49,131 nt of DNA from Nocardia ignorata NBRC 108230 (GTDB taxonomy: Bacteria; Actinomycetota; Actinomycetes; Mycobacteriales; Mycobacteriaceae): NCBI RefSeq assembly GCF_001612905.1, contig NZ_BDBI01000038.1, forward strand, positions 1-49,131, in the 5' to 3' direction. Below, one piece after another: positions 1-7,331 of the stretch. Position 1 is the stretch's first letter. Each line of letters begins with the position of its first letter. The position numbers and the translations under genes are program-made. The notes under the pieces were generated by a model. That model was not told the DNA's origin. It saw nothing but the letters and a program-made list of their open reading frames with translations, and ran no database searches.

Positions 1-33
1 TAACGGATTGGTATGTAGTCGTACTGCCCGCCA

Positions 34-114
34 CATCCCGCAGCATCCCGGAAACGGTGGCTGACCTCGCGGGATAGAGACTCGTCTATCCCGCGAGTTC
101 CCGCAATATCCCGC
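34..114. repeat. Cluster of TCCCG-core short repeats
   Basis: Five short copies with a TCCCG core lie within 81 bases: CATCCCG at 34-40 and 44-50, TATCCCGC at 87-94, TTCCCGC at 98-104 and TATCCCGC at 107-114. The first two are exactly ten bases apart, one helical turn. They sit just beyond the 3' end of the minus-strand membrane-protein gene. They could be protein-binding repeats or part of an attachment region. The sequence alone does not decide. Confidence 0.4.
66..97. terminator. Perfect 12-bp hairpin, possible terminator
   Basis: CTCGCGGGATAG at 66-77 and CTATCCCGCGAG at 86-97 are perfect reverse complements with an 8-base loop. It lies 22 bases past the stop of the minus-strand gene at 119-970, so it could end that transcript. 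No T-run follows on either strand, so a binding-site role shared with the surrounding TCCCG repeats is equally possible. Confidence 0.5.
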
Positions 115-118
115 TACA

Positions 119-970
119 TCACTGCTGAACCGTGGGACGTTTGTGGGGAAGCCGTTCGCGCCCCCACGGCCACCAACCCGGACGGTATGTCCACGAACTC
201 CACACCCCAGCCACGGCCAACGCCACCAAGGCCGACCCCGCCGCCCACGGCTCCACTACACGGTGAAGATCGACCACCCCCGCAGGGTCCAAGATCAACC
301 CACCCCCGATCAACGCCACGTAGACCAACCCCAAAACACCAACCACAGCCAACGCCGAAAACGCCACCATCCGACGCGGACCAGACCCCTGCACCGCAAC
401 CATGAAAACCGATATCAACGCCACCGCGGTCGCAGCCACACTCACCAAGAACATCACCGAAACACCCCGGCTCCCACCATCAGACAACGCCAAAACATCA
501 CCCACGGGGACGCGGGAAACATCACCGATCCAGGACAGCACCAAAACCGCCAAAACGATCAAGGCGGTCAGCGATATCACCACCCACCGGGCAGGCCGAT
601 ACCAATTCGACTCACCACCATTGTCGTCAACAGCCAAACCCCCGACACACACCAGCGACAACAGCCCACACCCGACGGCCACGAGAACGGTATGCCCTAT
701 GTCGCTGACGTTTTCACCCGCCGCCTGTGACAGCCACCGATCCAAACGCCGGTCACCGAGCCAAGGAATCGTCAACGCGTACGCCACCCCGATGGTCAGC
801 AACGCCGCCGTGAACAACCTGGTCTCTCGCCTGCCCCACCTCGCAAGCCGAGCAAGGGCTACTAAAAGCTCGACCGCAACAGCCACAACCACATGGTCGA
901 GTCTATTGTTTCCACCCGAAACTAGCCCGTAATCAGGGGAAACCCAAAGAGCGGCCAAGCTTTTCGGCAT
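119..970 (-). CDS. Seven-TM integral membrane protein
   Basis: Function unknown. The 283-aa product shows about seven hydrophobic segments, near residues 25-45, 52-70, 90-112, 128-146, 170-192, 202-228 and 243-260, separated by short charged loops, with a basic C-terminal tail. It therefore sits in the cytoplasmic membrane. It follows the XRE regulator gene on the same strand with a 38-base overlap, so the two are probably co-transcribed. This regulator plus multi-TM pairing recalls the MAB_1171c-type membrane proteins of actinobacteria, but the C-terminal part of that family is not recognisable. The start is uncertain: the ATG at 970 lies inside the upstream gene, and a GTG near 892 is an alternative. 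Confidence 0.7.
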   Translation of the reverse strand: MPKSLAALWVSPDYGLVSGGNNRLDHVVVAVAVELLVALARLARWGRRETRLFTAALLTIGVAYALTIPWLGDRRLDRWLSQAAGENVSDIGHTVLVAVGCGLLSLVCVGGLAVDDNGGESNWYRPARWVVISLTALIVLAVLVLSWIGDVSRVPVGDVLALSDGGSRGVSVMFLVSVAATAVALISVFMVAVQGSGPRRMVAFSALAVVGVLGLVYVALIGGGLILDPAGVVDLHRVVEPWAAGSALVALAVAGVWSSWTYRPGWWPWGRERLPHKRPTVQQ

Positions 971-1244
971 GCGGATTGCTCGCTACGCGCCGCCGCTCCT
1001 CGGCGTCGACAAGATCCTCGGCTTGGGCGACGATGTCGCGAACCTTCATTCCCAAGATCGGGGCAATCACCCGGAGAACCTCGAGTGGAACAGTTCGACG
1101 CTGCTGCTCGATATCGCGGTATGGAGTCTTCCCCATGCCGATCGCAGTCCACACGTCTTGCTGGGTCAACCCCAGCTCTATTCGGCGGTCGGTGATCACT
1201 CTGCCGACCGCGGCATCCATGGGCCCAGCAGACCGATCCACCAC
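933..1244 (-). CDS. XRE-family HTH regulator
   Basis: A 103-aa DNA-binding protein. Residues about 10-65 form a Cro/C1-type helix-turn-helix: RRIELGLTQQDVWTAIGMGK is the HTH and is followed by a helix ending in LRVIAPILGM. The usual start is the GTG at 1244; an internal ATG at 1220 (MDAAVGR) is also possible. It leads a two-gene operon with the 7-TM protein. Upstream on the same strand is a good promoter, TTGCGA (1312-1307), 17 bases, TATCAG (1289-1284). It probably regulates its own operon and possibly the divergent gene at 1621; the target is not known. Confidence 0.8.
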   Translation of the reverse strand: MVDRSAGPMDAAVGRVITDRRIELGLTQQDVWTAIGMGKTPYRDIEQQRRTVPLEVLRVIAPILGMKVRDIVAQAEDLVDAEERRRVASNPHAEKLGRSLGFP

Positions 1245-1620
1245 TACTCCACGGTAACTGATTGAGGGTGCCCTTATCCAGAGCTGATACGTTTTAAACC
1301 TCGATGTCGCAAATTCTTAGCGATCCGGTGTTGCGGTACCGGCTTTTCTGGTACTACTCTCTCATCAAGAGCTTTTCAGGGAGAACATTCCGCTAAAACC
1401 GGCAATCGATGCAACCTTTCCGTCGGGGGAAGGGCCAGGTCAGCCGGTCCTTGGCACAAGTTAGGTGGCCTGGACAGAGTAGACGTATCCGCTCAACCCC
1501 CAGCGCTTCGCGCCGGGCTGCACTCTCAACTGCACGACCGTTAAACCGGGGCAACCCGGAAAATCAGCCTGCCCCGAGGTGACGGCGGGCTCACGCACCC
1601 GCAGAGAAGATGAGGACGAC
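1245..1620. promoter_or_regulatory. Divergent intergenic region with promoters
   Basis: 376 bases without a gene between the minus-strand XRE gene and the forward gene at 1621. For the minus strand, TTGCGA (1312-1307) and TATCAG (1289-1284) are 17 bases apart. For the forward strand, TTGCGG (1331-1336) and TACTCT (1355-1360) are 18 bases apart, a weaker match. The forward message would have a leader of about 250 bases; a GAGGA ribosome-binding site precedes the ATG at 1621. No riboswitch fold was recognised. Confidence 0.45.
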
Positions 1621-2043
1621 ATGTCGCACCCCGACAGCTTCGAATTCACCCCCTTGGTCGCAAACACCGAAATTGCCCCCCACGCGGCCTCCTACGGCAT
1701 CGTCGTCCACCCGCCCGAAGGCGTCTACTCCTACTGGCCCGCCGACGGGCAGATCTGGAAATCCATCGGCCACATCACCGTCGACACCGCCGGCCGCATC
1801 GAACTGTGGCCCTTCTGCGGTCTATCCGACGCCGAGGCCACGGCCCTCGACGACTGCGGAGTCGACGCCATCGCACACCCTCCCAACGAGATCTCGGCAT
1901 GGCGACGCGGTGGCGACGGACGCTGGCACTGCGACGTCAGCATCCTCCCGCACACCGGCGACCCCTTCGCCGAGCAGGTCCGCGCCTGCGAGCGTCTGGT
2001 GATCCGGCGCCCGCAACGCCTGCAGATGCAAGGAGCCGCCTGA
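1621..2043 (+). CDS. Hypothetical protein, 140 aa
   Basis: No family recognised. The ATG at 1621 (MSHPDSFEF) is chosen over the upstream ATG at 1579 because GAGGA sits seven bases before it. The protein is soluble and acidic, with repeated Trp and Pro (PPEGVYSYWPADGQIW, IELWPFCGLS) and a C-terminal CERLVIRRPQRL stretch. It stands alone between the XRE/membrane pair and a strong terminator. An accessory gene expressed from the lysogen is possible but is only inferred from its isolated position next to regulators. Confidence 0.65.
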   Translation: MSHPDSFEFTPLVANTEIAPHAASYGIVVHPPEGVYSYWPADGQIWKSIGHITVDTAGRIELWPFCGLSDAEATALDDCGVDAIAHPPNEISAWRRGGDGRWHCDVSILPHTGDPFAEQVRACERLVIRRPQRLQMQGAA

Positions 2044-2056
2044 ACTGACGGACAAC

Positions 2057-2098
2057 AAAGTGAGGCCCCAACCATCTCCATGGTTGGGGCCTCACTTT
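2057..2098. terminator. Strong bidirectional intrinsic terminator
   Basis: A perfect 19-bp stem (2057-2075 with 2080-2098) closed by a CTCC tetraloop. It is flanked by A3 on one side and T5 on the other, so it works in both directions. The outer sequence CTGACGGACAA / TTGTCTGTCAG extends the pairing with one G-T wobble. It separates two convergent genes, the forward gene ending at 2043 and the repressor-like gene ending at 2106. Confidence 0.95.
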
Positions 2099-2105
2099 TT
2101 GTCTG

Positions 2106-2567
2106 TCAGTTCCGTTCTTTCGGTCGCCGGCGAACGGTGTTCTTCCTCGGCGCTGGCGCAGCCTCGGTCTCCGCTTCGCCGTCGACGACCGCGAGGGTTC
2201 CGACGCCGCTGCTGGTGAGTTTCGATCGGTAGGCGGCGAACCGATGTCTGACCAGCTCTGCGAGCTCGTCGTCTGATGGCTCGATGGGGGCAGGTTGCTC
2301 GTCGGGGTCTATCTTCATCTCCTCCCAGGTGGCGAAACCTGCCTGGACGAAGACCTCGGGTAGCGGGCGCTCGAAGACGATGGCGACTCGACGTGCGATC
2401 TCAGGGCGAGGTGCGCTCCCGTTCGTCCAGGGCGTGCTCGCGGACCGGGTGATTCCGATGCGGGCGCAGAACTCCGCTGTGCTGATTCCGTGCGCGCGGC
2501 AGATCTCCTGCACGTACTCCCACCATCGGTTTGTGGTCGGCGGGATGCTGATTTCAGGGGTCGTCAC
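2106..2567 (-). CDS. Repressor-like HTH protein
   Basis: The 153-aa protein has a lambda-repressor-type HTH near residues 13-75: EICRAHGISTAEFCARIGIT, then a recognition region and a helix ending in LPEVFVQAGF. The basic C-terminus ends RRRPKER. The GTG start at 2567 is supported by GGAAGGTG just upstream. The gene is monocistronic on the minus strand and is divergent from the large forward operon that starts at 2905, across a 337-base control region. That geometry is typical of an immunity repressor controlling an early operon, so this is the best candidate for the phage repressor. There is no LexA-like peptidase domain, so induction by self-cleavage is not expected. Confidence 0.75.
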   Translation of the reverse strand: MTTPEISIPPTTNRWWEYVQEICRAHGISTAEFCARIGITRSASTPWTNGSAPRPEIARRVAIVFERPLPEVFVQAGFATWEEMKIDPDEQPAPIEPSDDELAELVRHRFAAYRSKLTSSGVGTLAVVDGEAETEAAPAPRKNTVRRRPKERN

Positions 2568-2904
2568 GGGTGCACCTTCCGGTGATTGGGCTACCCGGTT
2601 GACAGGCAGCTTTACACAGTCTGCCGATGGTATCGGTAAGGATGGCCTACCGTCCACGGTCAACTGTAATTACATCGTTATGACGGGCTGCACACTTTCG
2701 CGTTTCCCCTGTTCAGGGCTATTTAGTGGGCTCACGGATGTACGGGAAAGTTTACAAGGTCACCGCTTGTCTCTACGTAAAGTATGGAGTACTGTACGTA
2801 CAGGAAACCATACAAGACACCGGTTGGTGTTCCTGAACACCTCGGCCCGCCCCCCATTGCAGTGAGGGACGGGCCCGACATCCCACGTGAAAGGACCACG
2901 TGAC
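2568..2904. promoter_or_regulatory. Early control region between repressor and forward operon
   Basis: 337 bases without a gene. It holds one copy of the recurring 15-bp motif (2778-2792), the palindrome GGTGTTC-CT-GAACACC (2826-2841), a GC-rich hairpin GGCCCG/CGGGCC (2844-2849 with 2870-2875), the palindrome GTAATTAC near 2666, and two direct copies of CCACGTGA (2883-2890, 2897-2904) just before the first start codon. TTGACA near 2598 and TTGACC on the opposite strand are possible -35 elements. It probably carries the repressor promoter and the main early promoter with its operators. Confidence 0.55.
2778..2792 (+). promoter_or_regulatory. Copy A of the recurring TAAAGTATGGNGTAC motif
   Basis: TAAAGTATGGAGTAC. 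It matches 14 of 15 bases of the copy at 46650-46664. It is followed by TGTACGTACAGG, so GTAC occurs three times in a short stretch. It lies 112 bases upstream of the first gene of the forward operon. Similar copies stand in three other intergenic regions. Confidence 0.65.
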
Positions 2905-3039
2905 ATGCCTGGCCTCAAGCCTACCGCCGCACCCAAAACCACCCAGGTCAGCGACACCCTGATCGTCGCCGCCAACGTCTTCGCCTGCGGGACCTTCTTC
3001 GGATTCGTTCTCTGGCTGACCAACTGGAGCGTGCAGTGA
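2905..3039 (+). CDS. Small single-TM protein, 44 aa
   Basis: First gene of the forward early operon. The ATG at 2905 is preceded by GAAAGGA, and the stop overlaps the GTG of the exonuclease gene (GTGA). The N-terminal 16 residues are polar. One hydrophobic segment, about residues 18-39, runs from LIVAANVFACGTFFGFVLWL, so it is likely a membrane peptide. No homologue was recognised. Phage early membrane peptides often act in superinfection exclusion or host takeover; that is only a possibility here. Confidence 0.65.
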   Translation: MPGLKPTAAPKTTQVSDTLIVAANVFACGTFFGFVLWLTNWSVQ

Positions 3040-3737
3040 CCGACACCGCCCTGTACCGCGAACCCTCGCGACTCACCGTCTACCCCGACGTGCTTCAAGG
3101 CTCGGACGAATGGCTCGCTCACCGCCGAGGCATCGTCACCGCGTCCGTCGTCGGCGACCTCATCACCACCAAGACGATGAAGCCCGCCAGCAACGAAACA
3201 TCCCGAGGCCTGACCGCCCTGCTTGCGGCCGAGCGGATCACCGGCTGGACCGACCCGACGTTCATGTCCGACGACATGTTCCGAGGTATCGAAGACGAAC
3301 CCCGTGCCCGCGCCAAGTACAGCGAGCACTACGCCCCGGTCCAGGAGACCGGGTTCATGGTCCGCGAATTCGACGGGATCCAGCTCGGCTACTCCCCGGA
3401 CGGACTCGTCGGCGGCGACGGACTCATCGAAATCAAGTCCCGACGCCCGAAGATCCACCTCGCACACATCCTCGCCGGTGGAGTACCCGCCGAGAACATG
3501 GCGCAGTGCCAGGCCGGGCTGCTCGTGTCCGGCCGCGCCTGGCTGGACTACATCAGCTACGCCGGCGGCATGCCGATGTGGCGCGTACGCGTCCACCCCG
3601 ACTCACGGTGGTTCGAGGCCATCATCGCCGCCGTACAGGCATTCGAAGCCAACGTCGCCGAGATGATCCGCCGCTACCACGAGGCCACCGAGGGCCTGCC
3701 GACCACCGAACGCGAACTCACCGAGATGAGCTTCTGA
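3036..3737 (+). CDS. YqaJ/lambda-exonuclease-family recombinase nuclease
   Basis: A 233-aa 5'-3' exonuclease of the PD-(D/E)XK superfamily, which resects double-strand ends so that an annealing protein can pair the tails. Visible motifs: GSDEWLAHRRGIVTAS near residue 23 (the family's helix and RxGxxTAS element), GIEDEPRARAKY near 88, the catalytic GYSPDGL (Asp) near 120 and LIEIKSRR (E-x-K) near 131, and a later MAQCQAGL helix carrying the conserved Gln. The length is normal for the family. The GTG start overlaps the upstream stop. The next gene is the conserved partner usually found beside such nucleases. Confidence 0.92.
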   Translation: MTDTALYREPSRLTVYPDVLQGSDEWLAHRRGIVTASVVGDLITTKTMKPASNETSRGLTALLAAERITGWTDPTFMSDDMFRGIEDEPRARAKYSEHYAPVQETGFMVREFDGIQLGYSPDGLVGGDGLIEIKSRRPKIHLAHILAGGVPAENMAQCQAGLLVSGRAWLDYISYAGGMPMWRVRVHPDSRWFEAIIAAVQAFEANVAEMIRRYHEATEGLPTTERELTEMSF

Positions 3738-3738
3738 C

Positions 3739-4380
3739 ATGGACATTTCCGCAGCCGCAGCACCGAAATCCGACCAGATCAACGCGGACGACCTGATGTC
3801 CGGGCCACGTGTGGTCACCATCGTCGAGACCCGCAAGGGGAACGCCGAGCAGCCCGTCGAAATCGTCACGGCCGAGTTCGGGCCGAAGCGCCCGTACCGC
3901 CCCGGTAAGTCGATGATCCGTGTCCTCATCAACGCCTGGGGGGCGGATTCGAAGGTTTACGCCGGTCGCCGCCTCAAGCTCTACCGCGACCCCGAGATCA
4001 AATTCGGTCCCGAGAAAGTCGGCGGGATCCGCATCTCCCACATGTCCCACATCGGCAAGCGGTTGACCCTCGCCCTGACCGTAACCCGCGGCAAGCGATC
4101 GCCATTCGTCGTCGAACCCCTCCCTGATGGCCCGCCGCCGATCACCGACGCCCAGGCCGACGAGATCATCGTCGACATTCGGTCGGCCGCCGACCGTGAG
4201 GCGCTCGCCGCGATCTGGGCGCAGCTCAAGACATTCGACTTGGGCGAGCATCGCAACCCCCTGGTGCAGCTCTGGAAGGAACGCGCCACCGCCATCGCCA
4301 ACAGCGAGACGGCACCGCCCGCTGACGACGTCCAGGACGCACCCGCCGACTACTACGACGACGTTCCGCCGGAGCAGTGA
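3739..4380 (+). CDS. Conserved recombination-associated protein (possible ssDNA-binding/annealing)
   Basis: A 213-aa protein of a widespread phage family found next to YqaJ or RecE nucleases; its biochemical role is not firmly known to me. Conserved features are RPYRPGKSMIRVLINAWG (residues about 53-70), the GRRLKLYRDPEIKFG segment, and VGGIRISHMSHI near 96. The C-terminal third is helical and acidic, ending in DDVPPEQ, like the acidic tails of ssDNA-binding proteins. It starts two bases after the exonuclease stop, so the two are co-expressed. A role as annealing or loading partner is inferred from position. RecT itself is not recognisable. Confidence 0.65.
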   Translation: MDISAAAAPKSDQINADDLMSGPRVVTIVETRKGNAEQPVEIVTAEFGPKRPYRPGKSMIRVLINAWGADSKVYAGRRLKLYRDPEIKFGPEKVGGIRISHMSHIGKRLTLALTVTRGKRSPFVVEPLPDGPPPITDAQADEIIVDIRSAADREALAAIWAQLKTFDLGEHRNPLVQLWKERATAIANSETAPPADDVQDAPADYYDDVPPEQ

Positions 4381-4610
4381 TGACAACCCCGATCCAGCTC
4401 GGCGAGCTGGGTGGCTGGCTCGTGTACCCCGTCGCGGGGACACGAGCCGGGGAGGGCGGCGACTGCTACGAGGTCGTCTACTTCGGTGACCGAGAACTCG
4501 ATGCCCTCCGCTACGCCAACCGCCACGACGGCTTCCGCGCCGTCTACGCCCAGCCCGGCCAATCCCTCCTCCAAGCCGTCGACGCGATGGAAGCCGCCGC
4601 CCATGACTAG
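4380..4610 (+). CDS. Hypothetical protein, 76 aa
   Basis: Unknown small soluble protein. The ATG at 4380 overlaps the upstream stop (GTGATGA) and has GGAG five bases before it; the GTG at 4377 is less well placed. A beta-rich N-terminus (GGWLVYPVAGT, DCYEVVYFGD) is followed by a helix (LLQAVDAMEAAAHD). Its 3' end overlaps the exonuclease gene by eight bases. No function assigned. Confidence 0.7.
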   Translation: MTTPIQLGELGGWLVYPVAGTRAGEGGDCYEVVYFGDRELDALRYANRHDGFRAVYAQPGQSLLQAVDAMEAAAHD

Positions 4611-5298
4611 TTGGACCGAACTCCCGCTCGCCGCCTTCGATTTGGAGACAACCTCACCGGACCCGCATACCGCGCGGATCGTCACGGCATGCGTCCTCCG
4701 GATCGACGGCGGCGACGTGACCCGCCGCCACTGGGTCGCCAACCCCGGCGTCCCGATCCCCGCCGAGGCCACCGAAATCCACGGCTACACCGACGAATAC
4801 GTGTCCAAGCACGGCCGCCCCCACGACGACGTCGTAGCCGAGGTAGTCACCGAACTGCAGGCGGTGTGGCAGGAAGGTCGCGCGCTCGCCGTCTACAACG
4901 GCAGCTACGACCTCACCCTCCTCGCAGCCCAGGACGCGGAATTCACCATCGGTGGCCTGGTCGTTGACCCTTTCGTCCTCGACAAGCAGTACGACCGGTT
5001 CCGCAAGGGCTCAAGGAAGTTGTCCGCGGTGATGATCCATTACGGGATGCGCCTCGACGACGCCCACGACGCCGAAGCCGACGCACTCGCCGCCGCCCGG
5101 CTCGCCTGGAAACTGCCCCGCACCTTCCCGCACCTGGCCGAGTTCACCGCCGACGAGCTCATGGAACGCCAAACCCACTGGTACCGCGAAGAAGCCCACC
5201 GGTTCCGCGACTACCTGCGCCGCAACGACCGCGACCACTCCGGCGTGCGCACCCAATGGCCCATCCAGGCCACGAACCCCGAAAGCGAAGCAGCATGA
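4603..5298 (+). CDS. DnaQ-like DEDDh 3'-5' exonuclease
   Basis: A 231-aa RNase H-fold exonuclease. Exo I is AAFDLETTSPDP (residues about 10-21; D and E bind metal). Exo II is in LAVYNGSYDLTLL (N and D) near 93. Exo III is AHDAEADALAAARL near 150, with the general-base His. This is the proofreading-type fold, acting on DNA 3' ends. It lies in the recombination and replication cluster. The ATG at 4603 overlaps the preceding gene by eight bases. It could serve replication fidelity, nucleotide scavenging or end trimming; no phage polymerase gene is visible in the window. Confidence 0.9.
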   Translation: MTSWTELPLAAFDLETTSPDPHTARIVTACVLRIDGGDVTRRHWVANPGVPIPAEATEIHGYTDEYVSKHGRPHDDVVAEVVTELQAVWQEGRALAVYNGSYDLTLLAAQDAEFTIGGLVVDPFVLDKQYDRFRKGSRKLSAVMIHYGMRLDDAHDAEADALAAARLAWKLPRTFPHLAEFTADELMERQTHWYREEAHRFRDYLRRNDRDHSGVRTQWPIQATNPESEAA

Positions 5299-5756
5299 AC
5301 ACCACCCTCACCCCCAAGGCCCGCCACCTCCTCGCCAACGACTACGTCCCCGCCGACCGCACCCGCGACATCCTCGCCCCCATGCTCGCCGACGACATCA
5401 TCATGAAACGCCTCAGCCGCATGATCGGCGTCGACGCCGCACTCCTCACCCGCATCGCCCGCGGCCAAGCCACCTACGTCGCACGCGAAACCGCCAATGC
5501 CATCGACCAACTCGACCGCGACGAGGTCTACACCCACTGCCGGCGCGAACCGAACCGGCTCGACGACGTCGTCTACGAACGCATCAAAGCCGGCAAGTAC
5601 GCGCGTATCCCATACGGGCACAAAAGGATCTACGCCCGCGCCCTCCACGCAGAAGGCTGGTCGTTGAAGAAGATCGCGACCACCCTGCATATGTCCGGCG
5701 CCACCGTCCGCGAAGCCATCACCAACACGCACAACGACAACGGCGAAACGGCATGA
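5295..5756 (+). CDS. Double-HTH DNA-binding protein, paralogue 1
   Basis: A 153-aa protein with two predicted HTH units, about residues 37-58 (LSRMIGVDAALLTRIARGQ) and 118-145 (EGWSLKKIATTLHMSGATVREAI). It starts by a 4-base ATGA overlap with the exonuclease gene and ends the same way. Layout and spacing match the next two genes and the one at 9422, so it is the shortest member of a local paralogous group. It is probably a sequence-specific DNA-binding protein; targets unknown. Confidence 0.75.
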   Translation: MNTTLTPKARHLLANDYVPADRTRDILAPMLADDIIMKRLSRMIGVDAALLTRIARGQATYVARETANAIDQLDRDEVYTHCRREPNRLDDVVYERIKAGKYARIPYGHKRIYARALHAEGWSLKKIATTLHMSGATVREAITNTHNDNGETA

Positions 5757-6580
5757 GCACAATCCACACCACCGTTCCCAAACAGGGGCAATACCGCAAC
5801 CACAAACTGCGAGCAATGCGCTTGTACCGCGGCCTACCATCCCCGATCATCGACGCCACACCAGCACAGGACCACGTCAACTGGTTGGTCTCGATCGGGT
5901 TCAACGACTCCTCCGTCGCCGCAGCCGCAGGACTCACCCAGAACACCATTCGCGACTTCCGCCTAAGAAAGTACTCCACCGCACGCAGGCAGTACGCGGC
6001 ACGAGTCCTCGCAGTCACCCACATCCCCACCCCCGACCAAGAATCACGAAACGTCCCAGCGATCGGCACCCAGCGACGCATCCAGGCACTGCAAGCCGCT
6101 GGCCACACACAAGCCCAGATCGGCACTCACCTGGGCTGGACACAAGAGCGCGTTGACAAGATCCTGCGCTCCAAATCCGTGAAAGGCCGAACCTTCCAAC
6201 AAGTTTGCGCTGTTTATGACCTGTTGTCCCACCAGGTGGGGCCTTCAGCTATCGGCAAAACACGATCCGCGCGCCGCGGCTACGCACCACCCCTGGCGTG
6301 GGAGGGAATCGATATCGACCACCCCGATAGCACCCCGATTCTCGATGCCGAACCGGCCACCGGCTGTGTCGACGAAGTGCTGCTGCAGCGCATCATCGAA
6401 GGCCGCCATACCTACCCGGACGCGAACCCACTGCGCGGCCCGGAACGTATCGCGGTCATCGACCACGCCATCACGCACGGCTGGCTGCGGGCCCGCCTCG
6501 CTGCGGCACTCAACATCAGCATGGACGGTGCCGACCAGGCGCTGGTGCGCCGCCGGCGGGAACTGCGGGAGGCAGCATGA
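5753..6580 (+). CDS. Double-HTH DNA-binding protein, paralogue 2
   Basis: A 275-aa protein. HTH 1 is around residues 50-75 (SVAAAAGLTQNTIRDFRLRK). HTH 2 is around 103-135 (QRRIQALQAAGHTQAQIGTH). Then come GPSAIGKTRSARRGY and the hallmark PPLAWEGIDIDHP near 182-194. A further HTH-like segment follows (HGWLRARLAAALNISMDGAD). It overlaps both neighbours by four bases. Actinophages commonly carry such proteins annotated only as HTH DNA-binding. Confidence 0.8.
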   Translation: MSTIHTTVPKQGQYRNHKLRAMRLYRGLPSPIIDATPAQDHVNWLVSIGFNDSSVAAAAGLTQNTIRDFRLRKYSTARRQYAARVLAVTHIPTPDQESRNVPAIGTQRRIQALQAAGHTQAQIGTHLGWTQERVDKILRSKSVKGRTFQQVCAVYDLLSHQVGPSAIGKTRSARRGYAPPLAWEGIDIDHPDSTPILDAEPATGCVDEVLLQRIIEGRHTYPDANPLRGPERIAVIDHAITHGWLRARLAAALNISMDGADQALVRRRRELREAA

Positions 6581-7299
6581 CCACGCCCCTCGGAAGCCGC
6601 AGCATCGACACCAAGCGGTACCGGTGGCGCAAAGCCAACGGCATCGCGTTCTACACCAACGCCGCACCGGTGCAGCGGCATCTCGACGTCCTCGCCGCCC
6701 TGAACGTCACACCGCAGATGGTCGGCTACGTCGTCGGCGTCGACCGCCAAACGATTCAGAACATTCCGAATCAGCAGCAGGTCAACACCCACCTCGCCAG
6801 CCGAATCCTCGCGGTGTCCCACCATCCACACCCAGCACAGCACCGTGTCCTCGCAATTGGCGCGGCCCGTCGCCTCGGTGCGCTCTCCGCGCTCGGCTGG
6901 CCCCGCCGGGTACTCGCCGCACGCCTCGGCATCGACAGCAGTCTGGTGAGCCAACTGTTCACGCAATGCCACACCAGCTACACGCGATGGCTCGCCGTGA
7001 AAGCCCTCTACGAGGAATTGTCGGCAACCCGTGGACCCAGCAACCACGTCGCCTCGACCGCACGCCGTGCAGGCCACGTCCCACCGCTGGCCTGGGAGGG
7101 CATCGACATCGATCACCCACTGGCCGAACCGGACTGGGTCGCGGTCTACGGCGAATGCAGGCACGGGCACCTCTACAGCCCCGAGAACACCATGCGACGG
7201 ATCGACGGATCCCGTGCCTGCCGGGTATGCCACCGCGCCGGTGTCGCCCGCTCCAAAGCCAACAAACGCGCCCTCGCACAAGCCGCCAAGCCTGCCTGA
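6577..7299 (+). CDS. Double-HTH DNA-binding protein with zinc module, paralogue 3
   Basis: A 240-aa protein. HTH 1 is near residues 43-65 (QMVGYVVGVDRQTIQNI). HTH 2 is near 92-125 (RRLGALSALGWPRRVLAARL). PPLAWEGIDIDHPLAEPDW is shared with paralogue 2. The C-terminus carries a Cys4-type zinc module, GECRHGHLYSPENT then ACRVCHRAG, which also ends three HNH endonucleases and the sigma-like protein in this window. That suggests a module swap. It is followed after 32 bases by the initiator gene. Confidence 0.8.
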   Translation: MTTPLGSRSIDTKRYRWRKANGIAFYTNAAPVQRHLDVLAALNVTPQMVGYVVGVDRQTIQNIPNQQQVNTHLASRILAVSHHPHPAQHRVLAIGAARRLGALSALGWPRRVLAARLGIDSSLVSQLFTQCHTSYTRWLAVKALYEELSATRGPSNHVASTARRAGHVPPLAWEGIDIDHPLAEPDWVAVYGECRHGHLYSPENTMRRIDGSRACRVCHRAGVARSKANKRALAQAAKPA

Positions 7300-7331
7300 C
7301 CCACCCGCCGAAGCGAAAGGACGGACCTTCT

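Noticed and set aside
143..932. Forward reading frames opposite the 7-TM gene
   Set aside because: Their His/Pro/Thr-rich products are typical antisense shadows; the minus-strand product has clear membrane segments and follows an XRE gene.
2568..2904. Riboswitch or other structured leader
   Set aside because: Short dyads and a GC hairpin are present, but no known aptamer core could be matched; they are better explained as operators.
3036..3737. Cas4 instead of YqaJ exonuclease
   Set aside because: Shares the PD-(D/E)XK core, but there is no C-terminal Fe-S Cys cluster and no CRISPR context; the phage YqaJ pattern fits.
6216..7331. Upstream in-frame extension of the replication initiator (682 aa form)
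   Set aside because: Overlaps the two double-HTH genes in another frame, is Arg/Pro-rich and lacks a ribosome-binding site; GTG at 7332 has AAAGGA.
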